Source: Streptomyces sp. RPA4-2 | GTDB taxonomy: Bacteria > Actinomycetota > Actinomycetes > Streptomycetales > Streptomycetaceae | Direction of reading: 5' to 3' | Length of the DNA stretch: 64,000 nucleotides | Assembly: GCF_012273515.2 (NCBI RefSeq) | Contig: NZ_CP050975.2 | Span: forward strand, 5,580,001-5,644,000 | Shown here: positions 33,847 to 44,008 of the stretch, piece after piece | Layout: each line of letters opens with the position of its first letter | Position numbering within the stretch: position 1 is the stretch's first letter | Notes under the pieces: generated by a model | What the model saw: only the letters and a program-made list of their open reading frames with translations | What the model was told of the DNA's origin: nothing | The model's database searches: none | Made by a program: the position numbers and the translations under genes

Positions 33847-34701
33847 TCACCAGTACACGACGACCTTGTCCCCCGTGCGGACCTGCGCGAACAGCGCCGC
33901 GATCTTCCCCTCGTCCCGTACGTTGACGCAGCCGTGCGAGGCGCCCGCGTAGCCGCGGGCCGCGAAGTCGGCGGAGTAGTGCACCGCCTGGCCGCCGCTG
34001 AAGAACATCGCGTACGGCATGGACGTGTGGTAGATCGTCGACACGTGGTAGCGGGACTTGAAGTTCACGCTGAACACGCCCTCGCGGGTCGGGGTGTACT
34101 GCGCGCCGAACCGCACGTCCATCACCGAGACGGTCCTTCCGTCGACCATCCAGCGCAGGGTGCGGCTCGTCTTGCTGACGCACAGCACCCGGCCGGTCAT
34201 GCAGCGCGGGTCGGGCGGCGCCGCGGGCTGTCCGCCGAACGCGTACAGCTCCCACCGGGCCGGCTCGTGCGTCATCGACAGCAGCCGCTGCCAGGTCACG
34301 GCGTCCAGCTCGCCGGTGCGCGCGAGCCCCCGCTTGCCCTGGAAGCCGCGTACGGCGGTGACCGTCGCGAAGTCGTACGTCCCCGTCGGGCCCTCGAAGA
34401 GCCAGGCGAGTTGGCGCAGCCGGGCCTGGACCTCGCGGACGTCCCGGCCACGGTCGCCGCGGGACCACAGCACCTTGGGAGGTGGTGTCCTGGAAGCGGT
34501 CGGGCCCGGATCCCGGGACGCGGCACCCGGCACGGCGCTCCCCGCACTCGGTTTGGCGTCGTCCGACGCGGCCGCGGAGCCGGTCGTCGCCCTCACAGGC
34601 GTCCGCGTCCCGTGCGCGTCGACGGCCTGAGCCCGGCAGCCGCTCACCGCGATGAGCGCCAGCAGAGCGGCCAGTGATCTTCCCCTGCCCGTGATGCGCA
34701 T
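33847..34701 (-). CDS. L,D-transpeptidase lipoprotein with peptidoglycan-binding domain
   Basis: 284-residue envelope enzyme. The signal peptide ends in lipobox AVSGC with Cys22 as lipidation site, followed by a Ser/Ala/Pro linker. A PG_binding_1 domain (RGDRGRDVREVQARLRQL, then YDFATVTAVRGFQGKRGL) lies at about 82-135, and a YkuD domain has HYSADFAARGYAGASHGCVNVRD with the catalytic Cys. Such enzymes form 3-3 peptidoglycan cross-links or attach proteins, using stems trimmed by D,D-carboxypeptidases like that at 4498. The start ATG 34701 is fixed by the signal peptide. Confidence 0.92.
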   Translation of the reverse strand: MRITGRGRSLAALLALIAVSGCRAQAVDAHGTRTPVRATTGSAAASDDAKPSAGSAVPGAASRDPGPTASRTPPPKVLWSRGDRGRDVREVQARLRQLAWLFEGPTGTYDFATVTAVRGFQGKRGLARTGELDAVTWQRLLSMTHEPARWELYAFGGQPAAPPDPRCMTGRVLCVSKTSRTLRWMVDGRTVSVMDVRFGAQYTPTREGVFSVNFKSRYHVSTIYHTSMPYAMFFSGGQAVHYSADFAARGYAGASHGCVNVRDEGKIAALFAQVRTGDKVVVYW

Positions 34702-34972
34702 TCGAACCCCCGTCGTCTCACCCGTCCACCGCACGCCGATGTGCCAGGTATACCCCTGGGAGACACCCTGAGGATGTTCCCCGCGCGTGACCGGTCGTGA
34801 ACCGCACGGCATGGTGGAGAGCGAAGGTGTGCGCCACGAGAGGGGAACAGGTACGCGCACCGGTCTGTGAGCAAGGTCCCAGCCCGGGTCTCTCCACCGG
34901 GCGCACGGCCGCCACTACAGTCCGTCGCGAGGGTCGGACCTACCAGTGAGTAACCCAGCGGGAGGCACAGCA

Positions 34973-36553
<1,581 letters not shown>

Positions 36554-36645
36554 CCTGGGCGATTCCTCCGTACGGGTGATCGGGGGCGAAAGCCGCACGC
36601 CCCCGGATACGCTCAAGGAGAGTGACCCCTGAAAAGGAGGATGCC

Positions 36646-37224
36646 GTGGCCGTACTGCAACACGAGCTGACGTTGAGCGAAGCCGCCGACCTGCTCTCCC
36701 GTGCACTGCCTGGGCACCGCGTGGAGATTCTCCAGGGGAGGCTCACTGTGACACCGCCGCCTGACGGCTCGCATGCACTGTCGTTGTCCTGGTTGGTCGT
36801 GGCGTTCGACAGGGCGGGAGCCCGGAAGGCCGGGCTCAGGTACGTCCAGGGCGTCGGCCTCTGGCTGCCCACACTGCCCGACGACTACGCCATTCCCGAC
36901 TTCTCCCTCGTCGACGAGGACTTCCGGGACGCCCTCGTGCAGAAGAACTGCTACGCCCCGAACGTCTTCCGCCTGGTCGCCGAGGTGACCTCGTCGAACT
37001 GGTCCGACGACCTCGGTCCCAAGGTCGAGTGCTACGCCGAGGCCGGCATCCCGGTCTACCTCGTGGCCGACCGCAAGCACGACGAGGTGCTCCTCCACCG
37101 GGATCCGGTCAACGGCAAGTATCCGGCCCCCGAGCGCTACGGGCGGGGGCAGAGTGTCCCGATCCCGGAGTCCGTCGGCGTCACCCTCGAACTCTCCGTG
37201 GACACGCTCCTCGACGGTGACTGA
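36646..37224 (+). CDS. Uma2-family (DUF820) restriction-endonuclease-like protein, second copy
   Basis: 192-residue paralogue of the protein at 14595. It shares HRVEILQGRLTVTPPPDGSHA, GVGLWLPTLPDDYAIPDFSLVDEDF, NCYAPNVFRLVAEVTSSNWSDD and CYAEAGIPVYLVAD. GTG 36646 is placed by AAGGAGG five bases upstream; the in-frame GTG 36622 lacks a ribosome site. It lies in its own transcription unit between the mutase and LeuE-type genes. Nuclease activity is predicted by fold only. Confidence 0.88.
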   Translation: MAVLQHELTLSEAADLLSRALPGHRVEILQGRLTVTPPPDGSHALSLSWLVVAFDRAGARKAGLRYVQGVGLWLPTLPDDYAIPDFSLVDEDFRDALVQKNCYAPNVFRLVAEVTSSNWSDDLGPKVECYAEAGIPVYLVADRKHDEVLLHRDPVNGKYPAPERYGRGQSVPIPESVGVTLELSVDTLLDGD

Positions 37225-37275
37225 ACCGCGGGACGGGCACGCGGGGTGTCGTACCCCCGTGCGACACTCCTCTTC

Positions 37276-37926
37276 ATGCTTGGTGTCATCGACCTCCCCA
37301 CCTATCTGGCGGGCCTTGTCCTGATCGTTCTGCTCCCCGGACCGAACTCGCTCTACGTGCTGTCCGTCGCCGCCCGGCGTGGCGTGCGTACCGGGTACAC
37401 GGCCGCCGCGGGCGTGTGGTGCGGGGACACGGTGCTGATGACACTGTCGGCGGCCGGCGTCGCCTCGCTGCTGCAGGGCAACGCCGTGCTGTTCGGGATC
37501 GTGAAGTACGCCGGGGCCGGGTATCTGACGTGGCTGGCGTTCGGGATGCTGCGGGCCGCGTGGACGATGTGGCGGACCCGGCGGGAGCGGGTCGAGGAGG
37601 AACTCCCCGAGCAGTCGGCGGCCGAGGAGCGGCCGTTCCGGCGGGCGCTGGTCATCAGCCTGTTCAACCCGAAGGCGATCCTGTTCTTCGTCGCCTTCTT
37701 CGTGCAGTTCGTGGACCCGGGATACGCCTATCCGGCCCTGTCCTTCGTGGTCCTCGGTGCCTTCGCCCAGCTCGCGAGCTTCCTGTACCTCACCGCGCTG
37801 ATCTTCAGCGGGACGAGACTCGCGGAGGCCTTCCGGCGCCGCAGGCGGCTGTCCGCGGGCGCCACGACCGCCGCGGGCGCCCTCTTCCTCGGCTTCGCCG
37901 TCAAGCTCACGCTCGCCAGCGCCTGA
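37276..37926 (+). CDS. leuE: LeuE/RhtB (LysE superfamily) amino-acid exporter
   Basis: 216-residue exporter with about six membrane helices. The family signature LVLIVLLPGPNSLYVLSVAARRGVRTGYTAAAGVWCGD lies near the N-terminus, followed by KYAGAGYLTWLAFGMLR and ALVISLFNPKAILFFVAFFVQFVDP. Full length and motifs match LeuE-type leucine efflux proteins. ATG 37276 begins the conserved part; the frame is open to 37246 but not family-like. A pentanucleotide-repeat tract follows the stop. Confidence 0.88.
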   Translation: MLGVIDLPTYLAGLVLIVLLPGPNSLYVLSVAARRGVRTGYTAAAGVWCGDTVLMTLSAAGVASLLQGNAVLFGIVKYAGAGYLTWLAFGMLRAAWTMWRTRRERVEEELPEQSAAEERPFRRALVISLFNPKAILFFVAFFVQFVDPGYAYPALSFVVLGAFAQLASFLYLTALIFSGTRLAEAFRRRRRLSAGATTAAGALFLGFAVKLTLASA

Positions 37927-37994
37927 GGGCTGTCCGCCCGGATCCCGGGGCGGAGCCGGTGGGCGTGCGGGTCGGCCGCCCTGGCCGGTGCCTC

Positions 37995-38100
37995 CGACCC
38001 GACCCGGCCCGGCCCGGCCCGACCGGGCCCGACCCGAGCCGACCCGACCCGACCCGAGCCGACCCGACCCGAGCCGACCGGGCCCGACCGCCCGGCCCGC
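37995..38100. repeat. Pentanucleotide repeat tract (GACCC/GGCCC/GAGCC)
   Basis: About 105 bp composed almost entirely of 5-bp units of the type GACCC, GGCCC and GAGCC in degenerate tandem array. It sits between the convergent exporter and monooxygenase genes. It may affect transcription termination and is expected to be length-variable between strains. Confidence 0.8.
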
Positions 38101-38133
38101 GCCCGCCTCGTGCGGGCCCCGCGGACTTCTTGG

Positions 38134-39558
38134 TCACAGCCCTTGACCGGCGGTCAGCCCCACCCGGTTCGCGTACCGCGGCAGGTCCCGCGCACTGGTG
38201 CCCGCCCACCCCACGTAGCCGTCGGGGCGGACGAGGAAGACGCCGGTGCCGTACCTGTCGTACGACGCGATCCGCACGGTGCGGACGCCCGGGAGCGGCG
38301 GCGGTTCCTCCTCGGTGCCGACGGTCAGCAGCGTCCAGTGCGGTCCCCGGAACACGTCGAAGAGGCGTACGCCCTCCACGGTCGCGTCGGGGGCTCGGTC
38401 GCCCGCCCGCAAGGCCTTCTCCGGCAGGTCCGTGCGGGTCTCCACCGCGAGGGAGGAGCCGCGGTAGCCGAGGCCGAGCTGGCGGGTCGCGGCGCCGCGA
38501 CGGGCCTCGCCGCGGTGCACCCGGGTGGACAGGCCCAGCATGTCGGCGGCGACGGGCAGACGTTCCTCCTCATAGGTGTCGAGGAGGGACGTGGGGGCCC
38601 CGCCGCTCAGCACCGCGCCGAGTTTCCAGCCCAGGTTGTAGGCGTCCTGGACACTGGTGTTGAGGCCCTGGCCGCCGGCCGGTGAGTGGATGTGGGCCGA
38701 GTCCCCGGCGAGGAAGACCCGCCCGGCGCGGAAGCGGTCCGCCAGCGCGGTGCGCGGCCGGAAGTCCGAGGCCCAGCGCACCTCGGTCACGGCCTCGGGG
38801 GAGAGGTGGGAGCGCTCGGCGACGGTCCCGCGGATGCCGTCGAGGGAGAGGTCGACGTCCGTGCCCTGCGGGAACTGCGCCACGACCTGGAAGTCCTCCG
38901 TGCCGGCCAGCGGGCAGATCGCGAGGAAGCCGCCGGTGTTCTCGAGGGGCGGGAAGACGTGCCAGTTGGTGCGGTCCAGGCCCGTGATCCGCACGTCCGA
39001 GACCAGCATCGGGTGGGGGTCGACGGTCTCCCCGGTCATGGCGATGCCGAGCGCGCGCCGCACCGCCGAGCGGCCGCCGTCGGCGGCGACCACGTACCGG
39101 GCGCGGACCGGTGCGCCCGAGGCGAACTCCACGGTCACACCGTCCTCGTCCTGCGCGACCGCGACGACCTCGCGGCCGAAGGCGACTCGGCCCCCGGACT
39201 CCTCCAGCCGCGCGAAGAGGATCTCCTGCGTGCGCCACTGCGGCACCATCCACGGCGCGGTGTACGGCGAGTCGTCGCCCGCCTCGGCAGGGTCGAACAT
39301 CAGGTGCTCACCGGCCCGGCGGCCGTCCTGCCAGATCATCCCGACCGGGTAGTCGCCGCCCGCCGCGCGGATCGCGCCGAGGACGCCGAGGTCGTCGAAG
39401 ACCTCCATCGTGCGCGGCTGGATGCCCTTGCCGCGCGAGCCGGGGAACAGCCCGTCGGCCCGCTCCACGACGAGGGCGTCCACCCCGCGCCTGGCCAGGT
39501 CGACGCCGAGGGCGAGACCGGTCGGACCGGCGCCGACGACGAGTACGTCCACGTTCAC
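38134..39558 (-). CDS. FAD-dependent aromatic monooxygenase (PheA/TfdB class)
   Basis: 474-residue group A flavin monooxygenase. The FAD-binding GxGxxG is VLVVGAGPTGLALGVDLARRG near the N-terminus, with SRGKGIQPRTMEVFDDLGV, VAADGGRSAVRRALGI (DG motif) and RVFLAGDSAHIHSPAGGQGLNTSVQDAYNLGWKL (GD motif). The family hydroxylates phenols and polyketides, and some members (Rox, TetX) inactivate antibiotics. GTG 39558 is chosen from AAGGAG six bases upstream. It diverges from a TetR gene across two matching palindromes, so it is probably repressed until a ligand appears. Confidence 0.87.
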   Translation of the reverse strand: MNVDVLVVGAGPTGLALGVDLARRGVDALVVERADGLFPGSRGKGIQPRTMEVFDDLGVLGAIRAAGGDYPVGMIWQDGRRAGEHLMFDPAEAGDDSPYTAPWMVPQWRTQEILFARLEESGGRVAFGREVVAVAQDEDGVTVEFASGAPVRARYVVAADGGRSAVRRALGIAMTGETVDPHPMLVSDVRITGLDRTNWHVFPPLENTGGFLAICPLAGTEDFQVVAQFPQGTDVDLSLDGIRGTVAERSHLSPEAVTEVRWASDFRPRTALADRFRAGRVFLAGDSAHIHSPAGGQGLNTSVQDAYNLGWKLGAVLSGGAPTSLLDTYEEERLPVAADMLGLSTRVHRGEARRGAATRQLGLGYRGSSLAVETRTDLPEKALRAGDRAPDATVEGVRLFDVFRGPHWTLLTVGTEEEPPPLPGVRTVRIASYDRYGTGVFLVRPDGYVGWAGTSARDLPRYANRVGLTAGQGL

Positions 39559-39567
39559 GAGCCTCTC

Positions 39568-39582
39568 CTTAACGCCGTTAAG
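39568..39582. promoter_or_regulatory. Putative TetR operator A (CTTAACGCCGTTAAG)
   Basis: An inverted repeat whose arms CTTAACG and CGTTAAG flank a central C. It lies 9 bp upstream of the monooxygenase start and overlaps its AAGGAG site, so a bound repressor could block both transcription and translation initiation. Confidence 0.65.
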
Positions 39583-39603
39583 TTCCATGCCGGGAGCATC
39601 CCC

Positions 39604-39616
39604 TTAACGGCGTTAA
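39604..39616. promoter_or_regulatory. Putative TetR operator B (TTAACGGCGTTAA)
   Basis: Inverted repeat with the same arms as operator A, 11 bp upstream of the TetR start codon. The two centres are 35 bp apart, between divergent start codons, as in classical divergent TetR systems. Confidence 0.65.
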
Positions 39617-39626
39617 ACTGTCAAGC

Positions 39627-40295
39627 GTGGCTACCCAGAGACCCCAGCGATCCCGGCGATCCCCCAAGCTGGACAGGAAGCAGGTCGTCGAGACCGCCCT
39701 GCGGCTGCTCGACGAGACGGGCCTGGACGGCCTCGCCCTGCGGGCCATCGCCAAGGAGCTGGACGTCCAGGCGCCCGCGCTCTACTGGCACTTCCGGAAC
39801 AAGCAGGAGCTGCTCGACGAGATGGCCACGGAGATGTACCGGCGGATGGTCGAGGACGCCGGGGCGGCTCCGGGAGACGGCTGGCGGGAGCGGCTGCTCA
39901 CCGCCAACCGCGGACTGCGCGCGGCACTGCTCGGCTACCGCGACGGGGCGAAGGTCTTCAGCGGCTCACGCTTCACCGGCACGCTGCACGCCGTCGAGAT
40001 GGAGCGGACGCTGACGCTCTTCACCCAGGCGGGGTTCACCCTCACCCAGGCGGTCCGCGCGACGTCCACCACGTACCTGTACACGATCGGCTTCGTCACC
40101 GAGGAGCAGGGCGTCCAGCCCCTGCCGGGCGAGCGCCGCGAGGGCTACGACGTGACGGAACGCGCCCGCCGCATGGCCGACTTCCCCCTGTCGGCCGCGG
40201 CGGGCACGGAGATCTTCGAGGACTACGGCCGCCACTTCGAGGAAGGACTGGCCCTGGTGATCGCGGGCATCGGGGCGCACTACGGGATCGACTGA
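39627..40295 (+). CDS. TetR-family regulator with tetracycline-repressor-type C-terminal domain
   Basis: 222-residue repressor. The HTH is KQVVETALRLLDETGLDGLALRAIAKELDVQAPALYWHFRNKQELLDEMA, the TetR subfamily pattern (PALYWHxxNKxxLLD). The C-terminal domain (YRDGAKVFSGSRFTGTLHAVEMERTLTLFTQAGFTLTQAVRATSTTYLYTIGFVTEEQ) matches the TetR_C class that binds tetracycline-like ligands. GTG 39627 has no clear ribosome site and may be near-leaderless. Two operator palindromes separate it from the divergent FAD monooxygenase, its probable target. The ligand is unknown. Confidence 0.88.
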   Translation: MATQRPQRSRRSPKLDRKQVVETALRLLDETGLDGLALRAIAKELDVQAPALYWHFRNKQELLDEMATEMYRRMVEDAGAAPGDGWRERLLTANRGLRAALLGYRDGAKVFSGSRFTGTLHAVEMERTLTLFTQAGFTLTQAVRATSTTYLYTIGFVTEEQGVQPLPGERREGYDVTERARRMADFPLSAAAGTEIFEDYGRHFEEGLALVIAGIGAHYGID

Positions 40296-40612
40296 GCGGG
40301 CCGGGGCCGGGGGACGGGGACTCTCCCGGCGGGGCCGACTCGACGGCACCTTTGCCGCCGGCCCCGGCGGAACGTGGGCCGACGCTCTTTTCCCGTGCGG
40401 CGATCCCGCGTTCAGGTTGCTGCCCACGCTGTGCGCCGTGTGCGGGTCGAGAGGGTGACGGGAAGTTGAATTCCTCGGCCTTTCCCTCTTCTTGGAATCG
40501 TGGAATCCGTTCCCTTGGCGAGCTGGAAATCGCCCTTGTGGCATCTGCTTTCACCTCCGTAACGTGCGGCCCGGGAAAACGTCAGCATCACCGAATCAGC
40601 AGAGGAGAGCTC
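40296..40612. other. 317-bp intergenic region upstream of the secreted 4-Cys protein
   Basis: No gene seen. It is lower in GC than its surroundings, especially from 40460 to 40600, with several short A/T-rich stretches (GAATTCC, TTGGAATCG, GGAAATCG). Presumably it contains the promoter of the secreted-protein gene. AGAGGAGAG, 3 bp before the GTG, is the ribosome site. Confidence 0.4.
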
Positions 40613-41020
40613 GTGAAGTCTCGATTCCGACTGCCGGTCGTTCTCGCCGCCCTGCCGCTTGCCGCCGGAGGTGCGGTGGGGCTTTCCGCCACGCCCGCGG
40701 CGGCGGCGTCCGTCACGTGTCTCGGCGTCACGGGGAACCTCAACGGGTACGGCGCTGACCTGGTCGCCTGGCAGTACGGGCCGTCCGAGTGCTTCGGCGT
40801 CGCGCCGTCGGGGAGTATCTGGCACACCTGGTCGGGGGCGGGCAGCTGGAAGGAGATGCCCGGCAACGGCAGCGCCCTGCGCTTCGTCGCCTATTTCGAG
40901 GACTCTGTCGGAAAGTCCGTCAAGGTCGTGACGGAGACCGGAAACTACTACTGCAACTACGACGATTACGCCACCAATACGTGGGGCGGTTGGTACGGCA
41001 CGTCCACCGACCACTGCTGA
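40613..41020 (+). CDS. Secreted small 4-cysteine protein, unknown function
   Basis: 135-residue exported protein. The signal peptide (RFRLPVVLAALPLAAGGAVGLSATPAAAA) ends with a clean AAA-type cleavage region at about residue 33. The mature part of about 100 residues has four cysteines (VTCLGV, SECFGV, YYCNYD, TDHC at the extreme end), consistent with two disulfides, and is rich in Trp, Tyr and Gly. GTG 40613 is placed by AGAGGAGAG. A strong hairpin terminator follows. No family was recognised; a small inhibitor, antimicrobial or wall-associated role is possible but not shown. Confidence 0.75.
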   Translation: MKSRFRLPVVLAALPLAAGGAVGLSATPAAAASVTCLGVTGNLNGYGADLVAWQYGPSECFGVAPSGSIWHTWSGAGSWKEMPGNGSALRFVAYFEDSVGKSVKVVTETGNYYCNYDDYATNTWGGWYGTSTDHC

Positions 41021-41033
41021 ACCGCGGACAGAT

Positions 41034-41065
41034 GTTTCCGGGTGGTCACCGCACCACCCGGAAAC
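41034..41065. terminator. Terminator after the secreted 4-Cys gene
   Basis: A 13-bp perfect stem (GTTTCCGGGTGGT at 41034-41046 with 41053-41065) and a 6-nt loop, 14 bp after the stop codon. Confidence 0.85.
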
Positions 41066-41198
41066 GGGAAAGTCCGAATTCGACTTCCCTTCGCATACCG
41101 CGCCCGGTGCCGATTCCCGTCGTACTCGATTACGCCGGCGAATTCGGCACCGGTGAACCGGGCCCGGTGGGGACCGTCTTCGCCTGTCGGAAGGGTCT

Positions 41199-42359
41199 CT
41201 ACGCCCGCGGCTTCGCCAGCGCCGCGCGCAGTTTCGGCGTGAGCCGGTTCTCCACGTAGCGGTTGAGGAGCCAGGCCAGCAGCAGCATCGTCGCGACCGT
41301 CAGCGGGAGGGCGCCGTACGACGGGATGTGCAGGGTGCGGTGGTAGGCCTTGATGACGACCCAGCCCAGGTGCTCGTGGACCAGGTAGAAGGGGTACGTC
41401 AGGGCGCCCGCGACCGTGAGCCAGCGCCAGTTCGCCCAGTTCAGGTAGCCCAGGGCGATCGCGCCGACGGCGAGGTAGCCGAGGGTGACGACCAGGATGA
41501 TGCCGTACGAGCTGCGGTAGGAGAAGAACTCCGGGTTCGGCGCGTGCCACAGGCGGTCCACCGCGTAGTGCTGGCCGATCAGCCAGCTCACGCCCACGAT
41601 GCCCCAGGCGTACGCGTCACGCCGGTTGCGGTGGAGGAGGTAGAGGCCGACTCCACCGATGAAGTACGGGGCGTACTCCGGCATCAGGACGGTGTTCAGG
41701 AGCGGTTCGTTCGCCGTCTGGGCGATCGCCGCCGCCAGGGTCCAGCCCGCGCAGAAGAGGATGACGCGCTGACGGTTGGCGCCCGGCAGGACGATGAAGA
41801 GCGCGAAGAGCGCGTAGAACCGGACCTCCGCCCACAGCGTCCAGCAGACTCCCAGCACCCGGTCCACACCCAGCGGCTGCTGGAGCATCGTCAGGTTCAG
41901 CAGGGCATCGCTCGGTCCGACCGTCTTGTACGCGACCACCGGCAGCGCGAACACGGCCGTCACGATGATCACCGCTGCCCAGTAGGCGGGCAGCAGCCGG
42001 GACGCGCGGGACGCGAAGAACGAGCGGAGCGGCCGGCCCCAGCCGCTCATGCAGATCACGAAGCCGCTGATCACGAAGAAGATCTGGACACCGAGGCAGC
42101 CGTACGCGAAGTACGAGTGGAGGCTGGGGAACTGGTGCCTGGGGGAAGTGCCCCAGGCCTGTGTGACCTCGCCGTCGCGGCCCCCGTAGTGGTACGCCGC
42201 CACCATCAGCGCGGCGATCAGCCGCAGCCCGTCCAGGGCGCGCAGACGGGACTCCCGGGGCTTCGCGCGCGACGGCGGGCGGGTGTCGGGCGCCGGAAGG
42301 ACGGCGCGGATCGCCGGACCCTCGGACGTCACGCGCGTGTCCTGGGGGGTGTTGGTCAC
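41199..42359 (-). CDS. Acyltransferase family 3 membrane protein
   Basis: 386-residue integral membrane acyltransferase with about ten helices. The N-terminal catalytic region LRALDGLRLIAALMVAAYHYGG contains the family His, and GCLGVQIFFVISGFVICMSGWGRP and RASRLLPAYWAAV follow. Such enzymes O-acylate sugars of envelope polymers or antibiotics. GTG 42359 follows GAAGAGGAA. It is directly downstream (same strand) of the nonulosonate glycosyltransferases, so it may acylate that polymer; this is inference. Confidence 0.87.
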   Translation of the reverse strand: MTNTPQDTRVTSEGPAIRAVLPAPDTRPPSRAKPRESRLRALDGLRLIAALMVAAYHYGGRDGEVTQAWGTSPRHQFPSLHSYFAYGCLGVQIFFVISGFVICMSGWGRPLRSFFASRASRLLPAYWAAVIIVTAVFALPVVAYKTVGPSDALLNLTMLQQPLGVDRVLGVCWTLWAEVRFYALFALFIVLPGANRQRVILFCAGWTLAAAIAQTANEPLLNTVLMPEYAPYFIGGVGLYLLHRNRRDAYAWGIVGVSWLIGQHYAVDRLWHAPNPEFFSYRSSYGIILVVTLGYLAVGAIALGYLNWANWRWLTVAGALTYPFYLVHEHLGWVVIKAYHRTLHIPSYGALPLTVATMLLLAWLLNRYVENRLTPKLRAALAKPRA

Positions 42360-42609
42360 GGAATTCCTCTTCGCGGGCGGTTCATGCTGACGGGTTACAC
42401 ACAGCACGCTAGTCCGATTCGGAGGAAGCATCCGATTGTCCAGGTGACGATTCCCCGTACGGACGCCATGAGTTCACCCGCCCGTCGCTTCCGGTTCCCC
42501 ATTTCCTCGGTCACCCCCAATTCGCGGATAAAGGGCGGGTCGGCGAGAGGGAAAGGGCGAACCCGGTCGACGACGGGCGGATCACCCCGCCGACGGGCGA
42601 ATGCGAAAC

Positions 42610-42650
42610 GGGCGTGGGGGCCGGTTCGTCGTGAACCGGCCCCCACGCCC
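42610..42650. terminator. Terminator downstream of the polysialyltransferase-like gene
   Basis: An 18-bp perfect stem beginning GGGCGTGGGGGCCGGTTC with a 5-nt loop (GTCGT). It lies 23 bp past the stop of the leftward gene. The rest of the 314-bp gap 42360-42673 shows no gene and holds the acyltransferase promoter. Confidence 0.88.
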
Positions 42651-42673
42651 GCGGGGATTTCTGGGTGGGACGC

Positions 42674-44008
42674 TCAGCGCCGTACGGCCCGGCGCAGACT
42701 GCGTGCCCGGCGCGCGACACGGCGGACCGTGGCGTTGCGCGGCAGGAAGGCCAGTTGGGCCGGGACCGCGCCGGGCAGCGCCAGCGAGGTGAGGCGCTTG
42801 CGCTTGAAGTACCGCCAGGTGTGGGTGTTCAGGTGCTGCGTCAGATAGCGCTCGGCGGCCGGGCGGAGGTCCGGCAGGATCTTCGGCTGCATCGCGTAGC
42901 CCACGGCCCGTACGAGCCCGCTCAGCGCCTCCGTGGTCATGCCCACGCGCTGGGCGGCGACCGCCGCCTTGTCGGTCAGCTCCGGCAGCAGGGCGTCCAC
43001 GATCGTGACCGGGACGCGGTTGCTGTTCTCGTACGGCACCAGACGGTCCAGCAGTGTGTCGGTGCCGATGCGGGCGACGGGCAGGCCGTAGAGCGCGGAC
43101 GCGGTGAGCAGCGCGGTGGAGAAGCAGCCGACGACGAGCGCGGGACGCATGCGCTGGTACAGCACCTCGGCGAGGACGGGGGTGTCGAGCACCGTCAGGT
43201 CGACGTCGAGCTTCCCCGCCTCCTTCTCCAGGACGCGCGACCAGCGGGCCGGCGCCGTGGGGTGCGGCTTGAACACGACCCGGGTGTGGCCGAGCGCGAC
43301 GGCGCCCCTGAGCATCCGTACGTGCAGGTCCTCCTCCTGCTCGGCGGTGAGGATGCCGAGCGCGGAGAGGTACTGGCCGAGCAGCAGCGCGGGCTCGTCG
43401 ATCGACGGCAACTCGTCGCCGGTGTCGACCAGTTCGGCGAGCACCTTCGAGAACGCGTCCGTCGGCACGATCTCGGGCTCGACGCCGAACTCGGTCAGCA
43501 GCAGCGGCGTCAGACCGGGGACCAGGTCCAGGTGGAGCAGGCGGGTCACCCGGGTGCCGACCAGCGGGTCGATCTTGTTGCGGGTGGGGCCGTAGCTCAT
43601 CAGGCCGTCCGCGTACACGGTGACGGGCGCGCCGGTGAAGATCTGGGCGAGGCCGAGCGCGGGGTTGACCTGGATCGACTCGACGGCCAGCTCGATGTCG
43701 TCGTCGCCGAGGTTCCAGGCCAGCCGCAGATGCCGCTCCCACAGGGGCGTGTCGTCCAGGCGCGGGGCCCAGCCGCCGGGGTGGAACGGCGTGATCGTCT
43801 CGTTCCACGACAGCACGTCGTCGAAGCGGCCGCGCAGCCGGCCGAAGCCGGGCATCTCGTCCACGGCGGGTGTCGTCTCGGGCGTCGCCGCGTTGTTGGA
43901 GACGAGCAGGATGCGCCGGTCGGCGGGGCCGAAGCAGTCGGCGTCCAGGGCCGCGGCGAGCGTCGCGGTCCCGTACAGCGTGGACGCCATGAAGATCTGG
44001 GTCGTCAC
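42674..44008 (-). CDS. Alpha-2,8-polysialyltransferase-family glycosyltransferase
   Basis: 444-residue GT of the bacterial polysialyltransferase type. Landmarks are TTQIFMASTLYGTATLAAALDA at the N-terminus, VTVYADGLMSYGPTR, VVFKPHPTAPARWSRVLEKEA (KPHP substrate-binding motif) and VVGCFSTALLTASALYGLP. GTG 44008 overlaps the stop of the GT2 gene (GTGA), so both come from one leftward unit. Beside CMP-nonulosonate genes it is the likely enzyme that transfers a Kdn- or sialic-type sugar to the wall polymer. The acceptor is unknown. Confidence 0.82.
   Translation of the reverse strand: MTTQIFMASTLYGTATLAAALDADCFGPADRRILLVSNNAATPETTPAVDEMPGFGRLRGRFDDVLSWNETITPFHPGGWAPRLDDTPLWERHLRLAWNLGDDDIELAVESIQVNPALGLAQIFTGAPVTVYADGLMSYGPTRNKIDPLVGTRVTRLLHLDLVPGLTPLLLTEFGVEPEIVPTDAFSKVLAELVDTGDELPSIDEPALLLGQYLSALGILTAEQEEDLHVRMLRGAVALGHTRVVFKPHPTAPARWSRVLEKEAGKLDVDLTVLDTPVLAEVLYQRMRPALVVGCFSTALLTASALYGLPVARIGTDTLLDRLVPYENSNRVPVTIVDALLPELTDKAAVAAQRVGMTTEALSGLVRAVGYAMQPKILPDLRPAAERYLTQHLNTHTWRYFKRKRLTSLALPGAVPAQLAFLPRNATVRRVARRARSLRRAVRR

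Noticed and set aside
34702..34972. Possible riboswitch (cobalamin or c-di-AMP) between the L,D-transpeptidase and mutase genes
   Set aside because: No conserved riboswitch core could be recognised by eye; only an ordinary divergent promoter region is supported.
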